NCBI GenBank assembly: GCA_963789025.1
Contig: CAWBIT010000006.1
Location: forward strand, 248,001 to 312,000
Length of the DNA: 64,000 nt
Direction: 5' to 3'
Source: AP-15 sp963789025
GTDB taxonomy: Bacteria > Pseudomonadota > Alphaproteobacteria > ATCC43930 > CGMCC-115725
The notes under the pieces were generated by a model. That model searched no databases. It had not been told where the DNA came from and was given only the letters and a program-made list of their open reading frames with translations. Position numbers and translations under genes: made by a program. Every line of letters starts with the position of its first letter. Within the stretch, counting starts at the first letter, position 1. Below are positions 51,153 through 59,516 of the stretch, in pieces.

Positions 51153-52447
51153 TGTGCGACCGCCGGCGGCAGCTCACGAATGCGCACATCCCGCTGCGGG
51201 AACGGCATCTCGATGCGGTGCTCCTTGAATGCGTCCCATAACCCGAGGAGCACCGCACCCTTGATGTTGGTGACGCCGTTGGCCGGATCTTCGATCCAGA
51301 ATCGGAGCAGCAAATTGACCGCGCTGTCGGCGAACGCAGTCAAGTGGCATACCGGCGTTGGCGAGGCGAGCACGCGCTTCGTCCGCTTCGCCACCTCGAC
51401 GGCAAGTTCGCGGACCGCGTGCAGATCGCTGTCATACGCGACGCCAAACGGCACATCGAGCCGGACCAGCAAGCTCGAATACGACCAGTTAACGACCTGG
51501 TTGGTGATCAGGTTCTCGTTCGGGATCAGGTATTCCTTGCCGTCCCGGCCGCGCACCGAGGCGTAGCGCGCCCCGAGATACGTGACGGAGCCGAAGGTGC
51601 TGCCGACTTCGATCACGTCCCCCGGCTTTATCGAGCGCTCCAGCAACAGAATGATGCCGCTGACGAAGTTCGAGACGATCTTCTGCAGGCCGAAACCGAT
51701 GCCGACACCGACGGCGCCGCTGAAGACGGCAAACGCGGTGAGGTCGATGCCGACCGCATTGAGGCCGATCAGCAGCGCCACCGAAATCAGCGCGATCCGG
51801 ACGAGATTGCCGGTCAGCACCCGCACGGAAGGGCTCAGTGCCGCCGAGTTCTGGAGCCTGGAGTCGATCATCCGAGAGAGGCCGAGCGCGGCCCACAACA
51901 GGATCGCGACCACGAGCACCGCCTTGATGACGAGCAGCACGGAAATCCGCAACATGCCGATCGTGATCGCCAGGTTGTCGAGCGCAGCGGCCGTCGCCGG
52001 CAGCAGCCCCATGATGTCCAACGCGGCGACGATCCAGGCGATGGCCGCCACGGCCCGCGCCAATAGCGGGTCCCGCAGCAGCAGCGCCGACGCCCTGATC
52101 ACGATCCACAGCCCGGTCAGGCTGGCGGCGATGCCGATCAGCCGGTAGTCGCCGCCGAGCTGCGCGACGGCCTGTTCGGTGAAAACGAGGATGAGCCAAG
52201 CGTAACAGAATATCGCCAGCCCGCGCAGCCCAGCCGGAACGCGAAGCGCGCGATACCGCATCGTGATGCGCTCGACGAGCCGGTCGGTCCACGACCGGGT
52301 CGCGGCTCGGATGGCCCATGCGGCGAGAAAGGATGCGATGATGCAGGCGAGCTGCAGAACGAGAGCTTCGAGGACTGCCGGCGAGGCGGCGAGATCACTC
52401 AGCCGCCCGAGCCAGCCCGAGAAATGCGCCGCGTCGAATAGCTGCAA
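51107..52447 (-). CDS. MscS-family mechanosensitive channel (copy 2)
   Basis: 446 aa. The N-terminal hydrophobic segments are LEALVLQLACIIASFLAAWA and others. The pore region is LTAFAVFSGAVGVGIGFGLQ then KIVSNFVSGIILLLERSIKP, and the beta domain is YLIPNENLITNQVVNWSYSS. The tail ends RIRELPPAVAHYRVAEAEIT. It differs enough from copy 1 that a recent tandem duplication is unlikely. Convergent with copy 1 with a 46-bp 3' overlap. Confidence 0.92.
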   Translation of the reverse strand: MQLFDAAHFSGWLGRLSDLAASPAVLEALVLQLACIIASFLAAWAIRAATRSWTDRLVERITMRYRALRVPAGLRGLAIFCYAWLILVFTEQAVAQLGGDYRLIGIAASLTGLWIVIRASALLLRDPLLARAVAAIAWIVAALDIMGLLPATAAALDNLAITIGMLRISVLLVIKAVLVVAILLWAALGLSRMIDSRLQNSAALSPSVRVLTGNLVRIALISVALLIGLNAVGIDLTAFAVFSGAVGVGIGFGLQKIVSNFVSGIILLLERSIKPGDVIEVGSTFGSVTYLGARYASVRGRDGKEYLIPNENLITNQVVNWSYSSLLVRLDVPFGVAYDSDLHAVRELAVEVAKRTKRVLASPTPVCHLTAFADSAVNLLLRFWIEDPANGVTNIKGAVLLGLWDAFKEHRIEMPFPQRDVRIRELPPAVAHYRVAEAEITDEGAG

Positions 52448-52518
52448 GCTGTGCCTCTATGTTAGGCCTGATCAGAAATCCCGTAGGGCCGCTAATATAC
52501 ACCGTGAGGTTCTAGGGC

Positions 52519-53214
52519 ATGCGGCTGCTCGCTTGGAATATCCGACAGGGAGGCGGCTCCCGGTTGACGCGAATTGCCAATGCCCTGGCGCACCATAAAG
52601 CCGACATCCTGGTGCTTTCGGAATACCGCGCCGGCGAAGCGGCGGTGCGGTTACGCGCGGCGATCGAGACCCTCGGCTATCGGCATGCGACGGCCCTCGC
52701 ACCGCCGCCAGGCCGCAGCGGTGTGCTGATCGCCGCCCGTAGCGAGTTCCGCGACCACGGCGAGGTCGACGGCAGCTTGCCGGAGCCCTACCGGATGGTC
52801 GGAGTTGAGTTCCCTGCCTTCCGGCTGGTCGGCATCTACATGCCGAACCTCCTCGCGAAAATCCCTTACTGGGAAACGCTGATCGCCACCTTGGGCGAGA
52901 CCGGCGGGCACGCCCTCGCGGTCGGCGATTTCAACACCTGCCGTCCCTACCTCGACGAGGCGGGCGCCATCGACCGAACCGCACACTACATGGACAAAAT
53001 GGCCGAGATCGGGTTTTGCGACCTGTGGCGCCGCCGTAATCCGGAGCTTCGGGAATATTCCTGGTTCAGCACCAGAGGAAACGGCTTCCGCATCGACCAC
53101 GCCTTTCTGTCGGGTGCCCTGGCCGCGCGCACCGGCACGATACGCTACTCGCACGCGGAGCGCCTCGCCGGCATCTCCGATCACTCTCCGCTGATCCTCG
53201 AACTGGGAGTCTGA
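52519..53214 (+). CDS. Endonuclease/exonuclease/phosphatase (EEP) family protein
   Basis: A 231-aa single-domain EEP fold. Motifs: MRLLAWNIRQGGG (Asn), DILVLSEYRAGE (Glu metal), GDFNTCRPYLDE (Asp-Asn), FRIDHAFLSGAL (Asp-His) and GISDHSPLILEL (catalytic Asp-His). Substrates range from DNA to inositol phosphates and sphingomyelin; the exact one is unknown. No signal peptide. It is divergent from copy 2 of MscS and convergent with livF. Confidence 0.9.
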   Translation: MRLLAWNIRQGGGSRLTRIANALAHHKADILVLSEYRAGEAAVRLRAAIETLGYRHATALAPPPGRSGVLIAARSEFRDHGEVDGSLPEPYRMVGVEFPAFRLVGIYMPNLLAKIPYWETLIATLGETGGHALAVGDFNTCRPYLDEAGAIDRTAHYMDKMAEIGFCDLWRRRNPELREYSWFSTRGNGFRIDHAFLSGALAARTGTIRYSHAERLAGISDHSPLILELGV

Positions 53215-53224
53215 CCGGCAGTCT

Positions 53225-53941
53225 TTACGCCACCTTGAGTTCGCCCAAATAGGCGTGGCGGATCAGTTCGGTTTCGCGCAGTTCGGCGGCGGGGCCGCTC
53301 AGCACGACCTCGCCGGTCTGCAGGACATAGGCGCGGTCGGCGATCGAGAGCGCCATGTTGGCGTTCTGCTCGACCATGAAGATCGTGACACCCTGCTCGT
53401 TGATGGTCCGGATGATGTCGAATACCTGCTCGACATACGCGGGCGAGAGGCCCATCGATGGCTCGTCCATGCACAAAAGCCTGGGCCGCGCCATCAACGC
53501 GCGGCCGATCGCGACCATCTGCTGCTCGCCGCCCGACAACGTGCCAGCGAGCTGCTGGAGGCGCTCCTCGACGCGCGGAAACAGCGCGAAGACGCGCGCC
53601 AGATCCTCATCGAACTCGGGCCCGCGGCGCCGCGTGTAGGCGCCCATCTCGAGATTTTCGTAGACCGTCATGCGCGGAAAGAGGCGCCGCGCCTCGAGCA
53701 CCGGCGCGATGCCGCGGCGCACCCGCTCAGCGATCGAAACGCCCTTCAGCGAATGGCCCTCGTAAAGGATCTCGCCGCGGCTCGGCGCGACGCTTCCCAT
53801 GATCGCCTTCATCGTCGTCGATTTGCCCGAGGCGTTGCCGCCCAACAGGCAAACGATCTCACCCGCCGCGATCCGATAATCGACCGATTTCAAGACGTGA
53901 AGATCGCCGTAATGCGTGTCGACCGCCTTAAATTCAAGCAT
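53225..53941 (-). CDS. livF: Branched-chain amino acid ABC transporter ATPase LivF
   Basis: 238-247 aa. Walker A is LLGGNASGKSTTMKAIMG, the signature is GTLSGGEQQMVAIGRAL and Walker B is RLLCMDEPSMGLSPAY. The ATG at 53941 (MLEFKAVDTHYGDLHVL) is chosen; a TTG at 53968 with GGAG at 9 nt is a plausible longer start and would overlap the upstream stop. LivF powers uptake of Leu/Ile/Val or related solutes with LivG. Last gene of the liv string. Confidence 0.93.
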   Translation of the reverse strand: MLEFKAVDTHYGDLHVLKSVDYRIAAGEIVCLLGGNASGKSTTMKAIMGSVAPSRGEILYEGHSLKGVSIAERVRRGIAPVLEARRLFPRMTVYENLEMGAYTRRRGPEFDEDLARVFALFPRVEERLQQLAGTLSGGEQQMVAIGRALMARPRLLCMDEPSMGLSPAYVEQVFDIIRTINEQGVTIFMVEQNANMALSIADRAYVLQTGEVVLSGPAAELRETELIRHAYLGELKVA

Positions 53942-53960
53942 GGGTCGAAACTCGAGCAGA

Positions 53961-55982
53961 TCAGGCAAAAGCGGTGCTCCTGCCGAGATAGGCGCGGATC
54001 ACCTCTTCGTCGCGCCGCACGGCCTCCGGCGGCCCTTCAGCGATCTTCTCGCCGTGGTCGAGCACGATAACCCGGTCCGCCAGCATCGCGACGACGTCGA
54101 GCTTGTGCTCAATGAGGAGGATTGTGAGACCGTTCCGGTTGAGGCTTTGGATCTGATCGGCCAGCTCCAATGTCTCGGCCGGGTTCATCCCTGCCGTCGG
54201 CTCGTCGAGCAGCAACAGTTTTGGTTGCGTGGCGAGCGCCCGCGCGATCTCGGTGCGACGTCGATTGGCGTAGGAGAGGCTGGCGGCGAGGTGGTCGGCA
54301 CGCGGCAACAGCCGGTTGCCGAACAACGAGAGAATTTCGCGCGCATGCTCGCGTGCTGCCGCCTCCTCGCGGCGGTTCGCCGGCAGCCGCAACAGCGCGC
54401 CCACGGGACCGGTATCGAGCCGCGCATGCATGCCGATCATGATGTTCTCGAGCACGGTCAGGTTCGGGAACAGGCGGATGTTCTGGAAGGTGCGGGCGAC
54501 GCCGCGCTCCAATATCTCATGCGGCCGCAATCGGCCGATCGCTTCGCCGGTGAAGCGAATACTGCCGCGGCCGGCCGGAACGACGCCGGTGACAACGTTG
54601 AACAATGTCGATTTGCCCGAACCATTGGGCCCGATCACGGCAACCACCGTCTGGGCGGGGACGCTTAGTTCGACCGACCGCAATGCAACCAGCCCGCCAA
54701 AGCGCACGGTCAGATCCGAGACTTCGAGCAGCGGCCCGCTCGCCGCGCGACTGGACGCCGCAATGGCGGAAAGCCCGTCGAAGCCACCCCGCCCGATTTG
54801 GGCCGTCTGCTCGTCGAGGCTCAGCGGCGCAACGCGTCGCGTCGCCGGGATCAGCCCGTCGCGGCGGTAGAGCATCATCAGCACCAGAATAAAACCGAAA
54901 ATCAGCTCGATCGACGAGGCTAGCTCGACATGCTGCAGCCACTCGACGTTGACGAACCGTCCCAGCGCATGCAGCCATTGCGACAGATCTTCGAGAAACC
55001 AGGATTGCAGGATCTGCAACAGCAGCGCGCCGACCACGACCCCCCAGACACTGCCGATCCCGCCAAAGACGATCATGACCAGGACCATGACCGAGACCGG
55101 GAACATGAACATCTCGGGGGTCGCGGTCTGTAATTTCGCGACATAGAAGGTGCCGGTGGCTCCGGCAAAGGCCGCACCGATTGCAAAAGCGAGGAGCTTG
55201 AAACGGACACGGTCGACACCCATCGCCGAGGCGGCGATCTCGTCCTCGCGGATCGCCATCCACGCGCGGCCGATGCGCGAATCCTTGAGCCTCTGGCTCG
55301 TCAGGATCAAAAACGCGACGAGTGCGAGCCCGACATAATAGTAGGGGGTCGCGTTAACGCCGAAATCGTAGCCGAAGAGCTGCGGTGCAGCGACACCGTT
55401 GAGACCCATGGCGCCATTGGTGACCGAGGGCGTGTTGCGCGCGACAATCGGCACGATCTCGCCAAAGCCGAGGGTGACGATTGCCAGGTAATCGCCTTTG
55501 AGCCGCAAGGTCGGGGCGCCGAACAACACGCCGAAAAACGCGGCGATCGCTGCTGCGACCGGCAGCATCAGCCAGAACGAGACCTGGAAGTGAACGACGT
55601 CACCGGCCGCGGTGTGAAAACGGCTGACGAGGTCGAGCCACTGCAAGGGCTCCCAGAAGCCGCTCCACTGCGGCTGGATCTGCCACGAGCTGGCAGCGCC
55701 ATAGGCGTAGGCACCGATGGCAAAGAACGCGGCGTAGCCGAGATCCAATAGGCCAGCGAAGCCGACGACGATGTTGAGGCCAAGCGCCAAGGCGGCAAAG
55801 GCGAGCGCGTTCGCCGCCGAATCAATGTCGGCGTCGTTCCCGTTGACCAGTGGGAACAGCAGCGCCGCCGCCGTGACCAGGAGGACGCCGAGGCGGGCGC
55901 GGCTGCGCGCGGAAACTCGGCCGAGAACGCCGCCGCCGGTCCTGATCGGCAGCAGTGCTCGGATGCCGATTCCGTTTCTCAC
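53961..55982 (-). CDS. Fused LivM permease / LivG ATPase
   Basis: 673 aa that joins two subunits. Residues about 1-370 form the LivM permease (IVVGFAGLLDLGYAAFFAIG, FGAPTLRLKGDYLAIVTLGF, FGGIGSVWGVVVGALLLQIL). A linker with SLDEQTAQIGRG follows, then LivG with Walker A AVIGPNGSGKSTLFNVVTGV, signature LAASLSYANRRRTEIARALA and Walker B KLLLLDEPTAGMNPAETLEL. Fusion of LivM and LivG is known in several alphaproteobacteria. It is between livF and livH and overlaps livH by 4 bp. Confidence 0.93.
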   Translation of the reverse strand: MRNGIGIRALLPIRTGGGVLGRVSARSRARLGVLLVTAAALLFPLVNGNDADIDSAANALAFAALALGLNIVVGFAGLLDLGYAAFFAIGAYAYGAASSWQIQPQWSGFWEPLQWLDLVSRFHTAAGDVVHFQVSFWLMLPVAAAIAAFFGVLFGAPTLRLKGDYLAIVTLGFGEIVPIVARNTPSVTNGAMGLNGVAAPQLFGYDFGVNATPYYYVGLALVAFLILTSQRLKDSRIGRAWMAIREDEIAASAMGVDRVRFKLLAFAIGAAFAGATGTFYVAKLQTATPEMFMFPVSVMVLVMIVFGGIGSVWGVVVGALLLQILQSWFLEDLSQWLHALGRFVNVEWLQHVELASSIELIFGFILVLMMLYRRDGLIPATRRVAPLSLDEQTAQIGRGGFDGLSAIAASSRAASGPLLEVSDLTVRFGGLVALRSVELSVPAQTVVAVIGPNGSGKSTLFNVVTGVVPAGRGSIRFTGEAIGRLRPHEILERGVARTFQNIRLFPNLTVLENIMIGMHARLDTGPVGALLRLPANRREEAAAREHAREILSLFGNRLLPRADHLAASLSYANRRRTEIARALATQPKLLLLDEPTAGMNPAETLELADQIQSLNRNGLTILLIEHKLDVVAMLADRVIVLDHGEKIAEGPPEAVRRDEEVIRAYLGRSTAFA

Positions 55983-56908
55983 GATTTTGTCGGGGTGGCG
56001 CGGCCGAACAGTCCCGTCGGCACAAAGACGAGAACGAGAACCAAGATCGAGAAGATGATCACATCAGTCCAGCGCACCGCGATCAATTGCCCGCCCAAAG
56101 TCTCGATTAGACCGATCAGCAGACCGCCGACCATCGCTCCTGGGATACTGCCGATCCCGCCCAATACTGCCGCGGTGAAGGCGCGCAGCCCGGCCGTATA
56201 GCCGATGATGAAGCTCGTGTAGTTGTAATAGAGGCCAAAGATCAGCGCTGCCGCCCCGGCCAGCGCGGACCCCAGAAAAAACGCTGTGACAATGACGCGG
56301 TCGACATCGACCCCCATCATCCGGGCCGCTTCGGCATCTTGCGCCGTGGCGCGCATGGCCTTGCCGAGACGGGTCCGGTTGACAAAGAACTGTAGCGCCA
56401 GCATCAGCGCCACGGCGACGCCCCAGATCAGCAGCTCCTTCAGTTCGAGGGTCACTTCGCCCAATTGCCAGCGCACCACCGGCAGCGGGTTGGGGTAGTT
56501 CTCCGACCCGGCGCCGACAGTCAGCAGGATGATGTTGAACAGGATGTACGAAACGCCGATCGTGGTGATCATCGCCGCTGTCCCGCGGACCCCGCGCAAA
56601 GGCCGCAGCGACAGCCGCTCGATCGCAACGCCGAGGATGCCGGCGCCGAGCATTGTGACAGCGAAGGCAAAGACTAGTGCCCCGGCCAATGCCGGGCCTG
56701 CAAGGACCCGGCTCTGACCCGTGATGCCCAGAAACTCGAGGGCCCACATGCCGAAAAACGAGCTGACCATGAACACGTTGAAGTGCGCGAAGTTGATCAG
56801 CTCGAGGATGCCGTAGACGAGCGTAAATCCCAGCGCCAGCAAGGCATACATCGCGCCGAGGCTCAGCCCGTTGACCACCTGCTGCAAGAGCACGCCATAG
56901 TCGGACAT
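55979..56908 (-). CDS. livH: Branched-chain amino acid ABC permease LivH
   Basis: 309 aa with eight or so hydrophobic segments: LQQVVNGLSLGAMYALLALG, FTLVYGILELINFAHFNVFM, GTAAMITTIGVSYILFNIIL and FTAAVLGGIGSIPGAMVGGL are the LivH signature regions. It forms the other half of the translocation pore with the LivM part of the fusion. Its stop overlaps the fusion start. Upstream, at 56909-57062, lies only repeat material, so livH is the first of a livH-livMG-livF string. Confidence 0.94.
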   Translation of the reverse strand: MSDYGVLLQQVVNGLSLGAMYALLALGFTLVYGILELINFAHFNVFMVSSFFGMWALEFLGITGQSRVLAGPALAGALVFAFAVTMLGAGILGVAIERLSLRPLRGVRGTAAMITTIGVSYILFNIILLTVGAGSENYPNPLPVVRWQLGEVTLELKELLIWGVAVALMLALQFFVNRTRLGKAMRATAQDAEAARMMGVDVDRVIVTAFFLGSALAGAAALIFGLYYNYTSFIIGYTAGLRAFTAAVLGGIGSIPGAMVGGLLIGLIETLGGQLIAVRWTDVIIFSILVLVLVFVPTGLFGRATPTKS

Positions 56909-56941
56909 TATTGCTCGCCGGTTATACCCCGCCCGGTTAAC

Positions 56942-57031
56942 TCATCATTCCCGCGAAAGCGGGAATCCAGGATGCAGAGCTCCGGCGGCGGCCCTGGACC
57001 CCCGCTTTCGCGCGCTTTCGCGGGGGTGACG
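56942..57031. repeat. Palindromic repeat, family B (between livH and livK)
   Basis: TTCCCGCGAAAGCGGGAATC (near-perfect stem) followed by CAGGATGCAGAGCTCCGGCG, GGCCCTGGACCCCCGCTTTC and CGCGCTTTCGCGGGGGTGAC. The orientation matches the 32295 copy. It lies in the 154-bp gap between livK and livH and separates the binding protein from the transporter genes, where it may change their relative expression. Confidence 0.7.
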
Positions 57032-57062
57032 AAAGAACTGGGCAAGATCGAGCGCACGATGC

Positions 57063-58304
57063 TTACGAGCTCTGCGGCGCGACCCCGAGGTATTTGTACT
57101 GGTGAAGGACGTCGTCGGGCGGATACTTGTCGTCCTTGACGATGCGGAAGACGCTGATCTCCCGGTTCCGCAAGTCGCCATTTTCGTCAAAAGTGATCTC
57201 GCCCTGCAGTGTCTTGACGCGGGCGGTCTGTATCGCGTCGCGCACTGCCTCGCGGGTCACCTCCTTGCCCGAAGCGGCGACGCGCTTGACGGCGTCGAGA
57301 ATGATGAGCGCCGCATCATAGGCGGTGATCGAGTAATTCTCGGGCTGCTGCCCGTATTTCTTGACGAACCGTTCGATGACTGGCGCGGCGTCTGGATTTT
57401 CGAGAATATCGGGCGCCGCGATCGTCGCGTACCACCCTTCGGCCGCAGGGAAGCCGGCGCCGCGCAATATCTCCGCGCCATAGAGACCGTCGCCGCCGCC
57501 CTTGATCATCTTGGGGAGAATGTCGGAGGCCTGCTTGACGACCTTCACCCCGGCCTGAGCGACGCCGCCGTAATAGAGGGCGTCGGGATTGAGCGATTTT
57601 ATTTTTGTGAGAGTGGTCGCGTAATCGGCCTCTCTGGGGTTGAGCTGGTCGCGGCCGAGCACCTTGATGCCGCGCTTCTCGGCCTGCGCCTGGAAGGTGT
57701 CGGCGATCCCGACCCCGTAGGCGCCGCTGTCGTCGAGCACATAGACCGATTTCACCTTGAGGACATCGGCATAATAATTGGCCATGTTTGGCCCTTGGAA
57801 GGCGTCGGTGGTCACCGTGCGGAAATAGATCGCCTTCCCTTTAGGCCGATATTGCCCCGCGAATTTCGGGTCGGTGATGTCGGGGTTGGTCGAGCTCGGG
57901 GTGATCGTCGCCAGATCGCCCTGGCTCAAAATCGGCGACATCGCCTTGCCCGAGCCGCTCATCTGCGGCCCGATCGCCGCGACTACTGCCTTGTCGGACA
58001 CCATCTTGCGCGCGTTGGTCGCCGCCTGTGCCGGGTCATACTGCCCGGCGGTAGCGGTGCCGTCGTCGAGCAGCAGGACCTCTATCTTGTAACCGGCGAC
58101 GCCGCCCTGCGCGTTCGCTTCGTCGATTGCCAGCAAGGCGCCATCCTTGATCAATTCTGCGTCATGCGCGTCGGCCCCGGTAAAGGGCAGGTTTATGCCC
58201 ACCGTGACCGTTTTGTCGGCGGCCCGGGCGAGATCCGAACCCGCAAAGGCGCCGATGAGGGCGGTGGCCGATACGGAGATGAGCAAAGAGCGGCGCGACA
58301 ACAT
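57063..58304 (-). CDS. livK: Branched-chain amino acid ABC substrate-binding protein LivK-like
   Basis: 413 aa. The signal peptide MLSRRSLLISVSATALIGAF (ending LARA) exports a type I periplasmic-binding fold: TVTVGINLPFTGADAHDAEL, GDLATITPSSTNPDITDPKF, SVYVLDDSGAYGVGIADTFQ, and NYSITAYDAALIILDAVKRV. Ligand is probably a branched-chain or other amino or aromatic acid. It is upstream of livH in the same direction with repeat B5 between, and probably starts the operon livK-livH-livMG-livF. Confidence 0.94.
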   Translation of the reverse strand: MLSRRSLLISVSATALIGAFAGSDLARAADKTVTVGINLPFTGADAHDAELIKDGALLAIDEANAQGGVAGYKIEVLLLDDGTATAGQYDPAQAATNARKMVSDKAVVAAIGPQMSGSGKAMSPILSQGDLATITPSSTNPDITDPKFAGQYRPKGKAIYFRTVTTDAFQGPNMANYYADVLKVKSVYVLDDSGAYGVGIADTFQAQAEKRGIKVLGRDQLNPREADYATTLTKIKSLNPDALYYGGVAQAGVKVVKQASDILPKMIKGGGDGLYGAEILRGAGFPAAEGWYATIAAPDILENPDAAPVIERFVKKYGQQPENYSITAYDAALIILDAVKRVAASGKEVTREAVRDAIQTARVKTLQGEITFDENGDLRNREISVFRIVKDDKYPPDDVLHQYKYLGVAPQSS

Positions 58305-58384
58305 GAGACTGACCTCCCGGAGGGTGCTTCACTCACGCAAATGTCATGCCGTTTTGGGTGTTGGGGCAAGCTTTATCAAACGCG

Positions 58385-59359
58385 TCAGCCCAACTCCTGG
58401 CGGTCCGGCTTGAGGAGGCCGGAGACGAGGCTTCGCAATGAGGGAACCTCGCCGGGACGGAAGTCAATGGGCCGGCACAGCGCCATTGCGATGATGCCCA
58501 GGCGCGCCATCCTTTGCGCGGCGTAGGCGCTTTCGGCGGCGCTGGCGCTGAGGCGCTCCATGACGGCGCCGCCGAGCTGCTGCACGAGAATCCCGCCGAC
58601 CAGATCGACGGCGCCGACCATGCCGGCGCCGCTCGCGAGCCGCCGCAGCAGGTGGACGGTGCCGGCCAGGCCCGGGCGCTGGCCGTAGATCTCAGCGATT
58701 TCGCGAATGAGGCGCAGCGCTCGGGCGGCAAACAGCAGAGTGTCGAGCAGCGCGGTCGGGCTGACCGCATTGATCGCAAAGGCCTGCGCCGCGGCGCGGC
58801 GGATCGCTGCTTCGGCGAGCCGGTCGGCGGGGGCGAGGACAAAACGGGAAAACAATTCGAGCGCATCACGGCCGCTGTGGTGCGGCTCGCGAACGGCGCG
58901 ATAACGGGCGACCGCCTCGCTCAATAGCGGGTCGGCCGCCATGATTGCCGCGGCAGCATCGATCTCCGCCTTCAACTCGTCCGCCAAAGCGAACGGGATC
59001 AGGTTTCTGAGGCGCTCGGCGGAGCGCAGCCGCCACAGCCCGCGGAACTCCGCTGCGAGCCAGTAGGCGGCCCCGCCGACGCCCGCCGCCACCGCCGCCG
59101 TCGCGGCGATGCCAAGTCCGGCGCCATGCGCGAAGGCGCCGTCGATGAATTGGACGAGGTCGATGCCGATCAGGCCAAGAACGAGGATGCCGAGGCCGAT
59201 CGCTGCAACGCAAATCGGCGACCGGGACCGCCGGGTTCGCGGCGCGGGGAGGTTCGCCTCAGCGGGAGGCGGGGAGCTCAGCTCGAGCCGTCCGGTTTCC
59301 CCGGTTTCAAGAATGCGCGGACGCAGCCGCTCTCGCCGCGCCTCCGTTTCGACGGTCAT
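58385..59359 (-). CDS. ycjF: YcjF-like (TIGR01620/DUF697) inner-membrane protein
   Basis: About 324 aa from MTVETEARRERLRPRILETG. The frame from 59530 runs into repeat C3 and is rejected. Two N-terminal helices (SPICVAAIGLGILVLGLIGI, GLGIAATAAVAAGVGGAAYW), then RSAERLRNLIPFALADELKA and the DUF697 region ALFSRFVLAPADRLAEAAIR, FAINAVSPTALLDTLLFAAR and MVGAVDLVGGILVQQLGG. It is the usual partner of YcjX and is thought to act in envelope stress. The ycjX stop is 157 bp upstream, with repeat C3 between. Confidence 0.88.
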   Translation of the reverse strand: MTVETEARRERLRPRILETGETGRLELSSPPPAEANLPAPRTRRSRSPICVAAIGLGILVLGLIGIDLVQFIDGAFAHGAGLGIAATAAVAAGVGGAAYWLAAEFRGLWRLRSAERLRNLIPFALADELKAEIDAAAAIMAADPLLSEAVARYRAVREPHHSGRDALELFSRFVLAPADRLAEAAIRRAAAQAFAINAVSPTALLDTLLFAARALRLIREIAEIYGQRPGLAGTVHLLRRLASGAGMVGAVDLVGGILVQQLGGAVMERLSASAAESAYAAQRMARLGIIAMALCRPIDFRPGEVPSLRSLVSGLLKPDRQELG

Positions 59360-59363
59360 CTGA

Positions 59364-59492
59364 GCCCCTCTCCGCCCTTCGGGGGGAGAGGGAGGGGCCC
59401 GCGAAGCGGGAGGGTGAGGTGGGTGGCGCCGCAGACCGGCTCGTCGGCCCCCCTCACCCTGCCCTCTCCCCCCGGCCGGCGGGGGGAGAGGG
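59364..59492. repeat. Palindromic repeat, family C, inside the ycjX-ycjF gap
   Basis: CCCCTCTCCGCCCTTCGGGG, GGAGAGGGAGGGGCCCGCGA, AGCGGGAGGGTGAGGTGGGT, then CCCCCCTCACCCTGCCCTCTCCCCCCGGCCGG and CGGGGGGAGAGGG. This is two-armed, matching the 32421 copy. It lies within a presumed operon, so it may affect mRNA processing between ycjX and ycjF. Confidence 0.7.
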
Positions 59493-59516
59493 AAAAAAAC
59501 GCGATCAGAACCTTGG

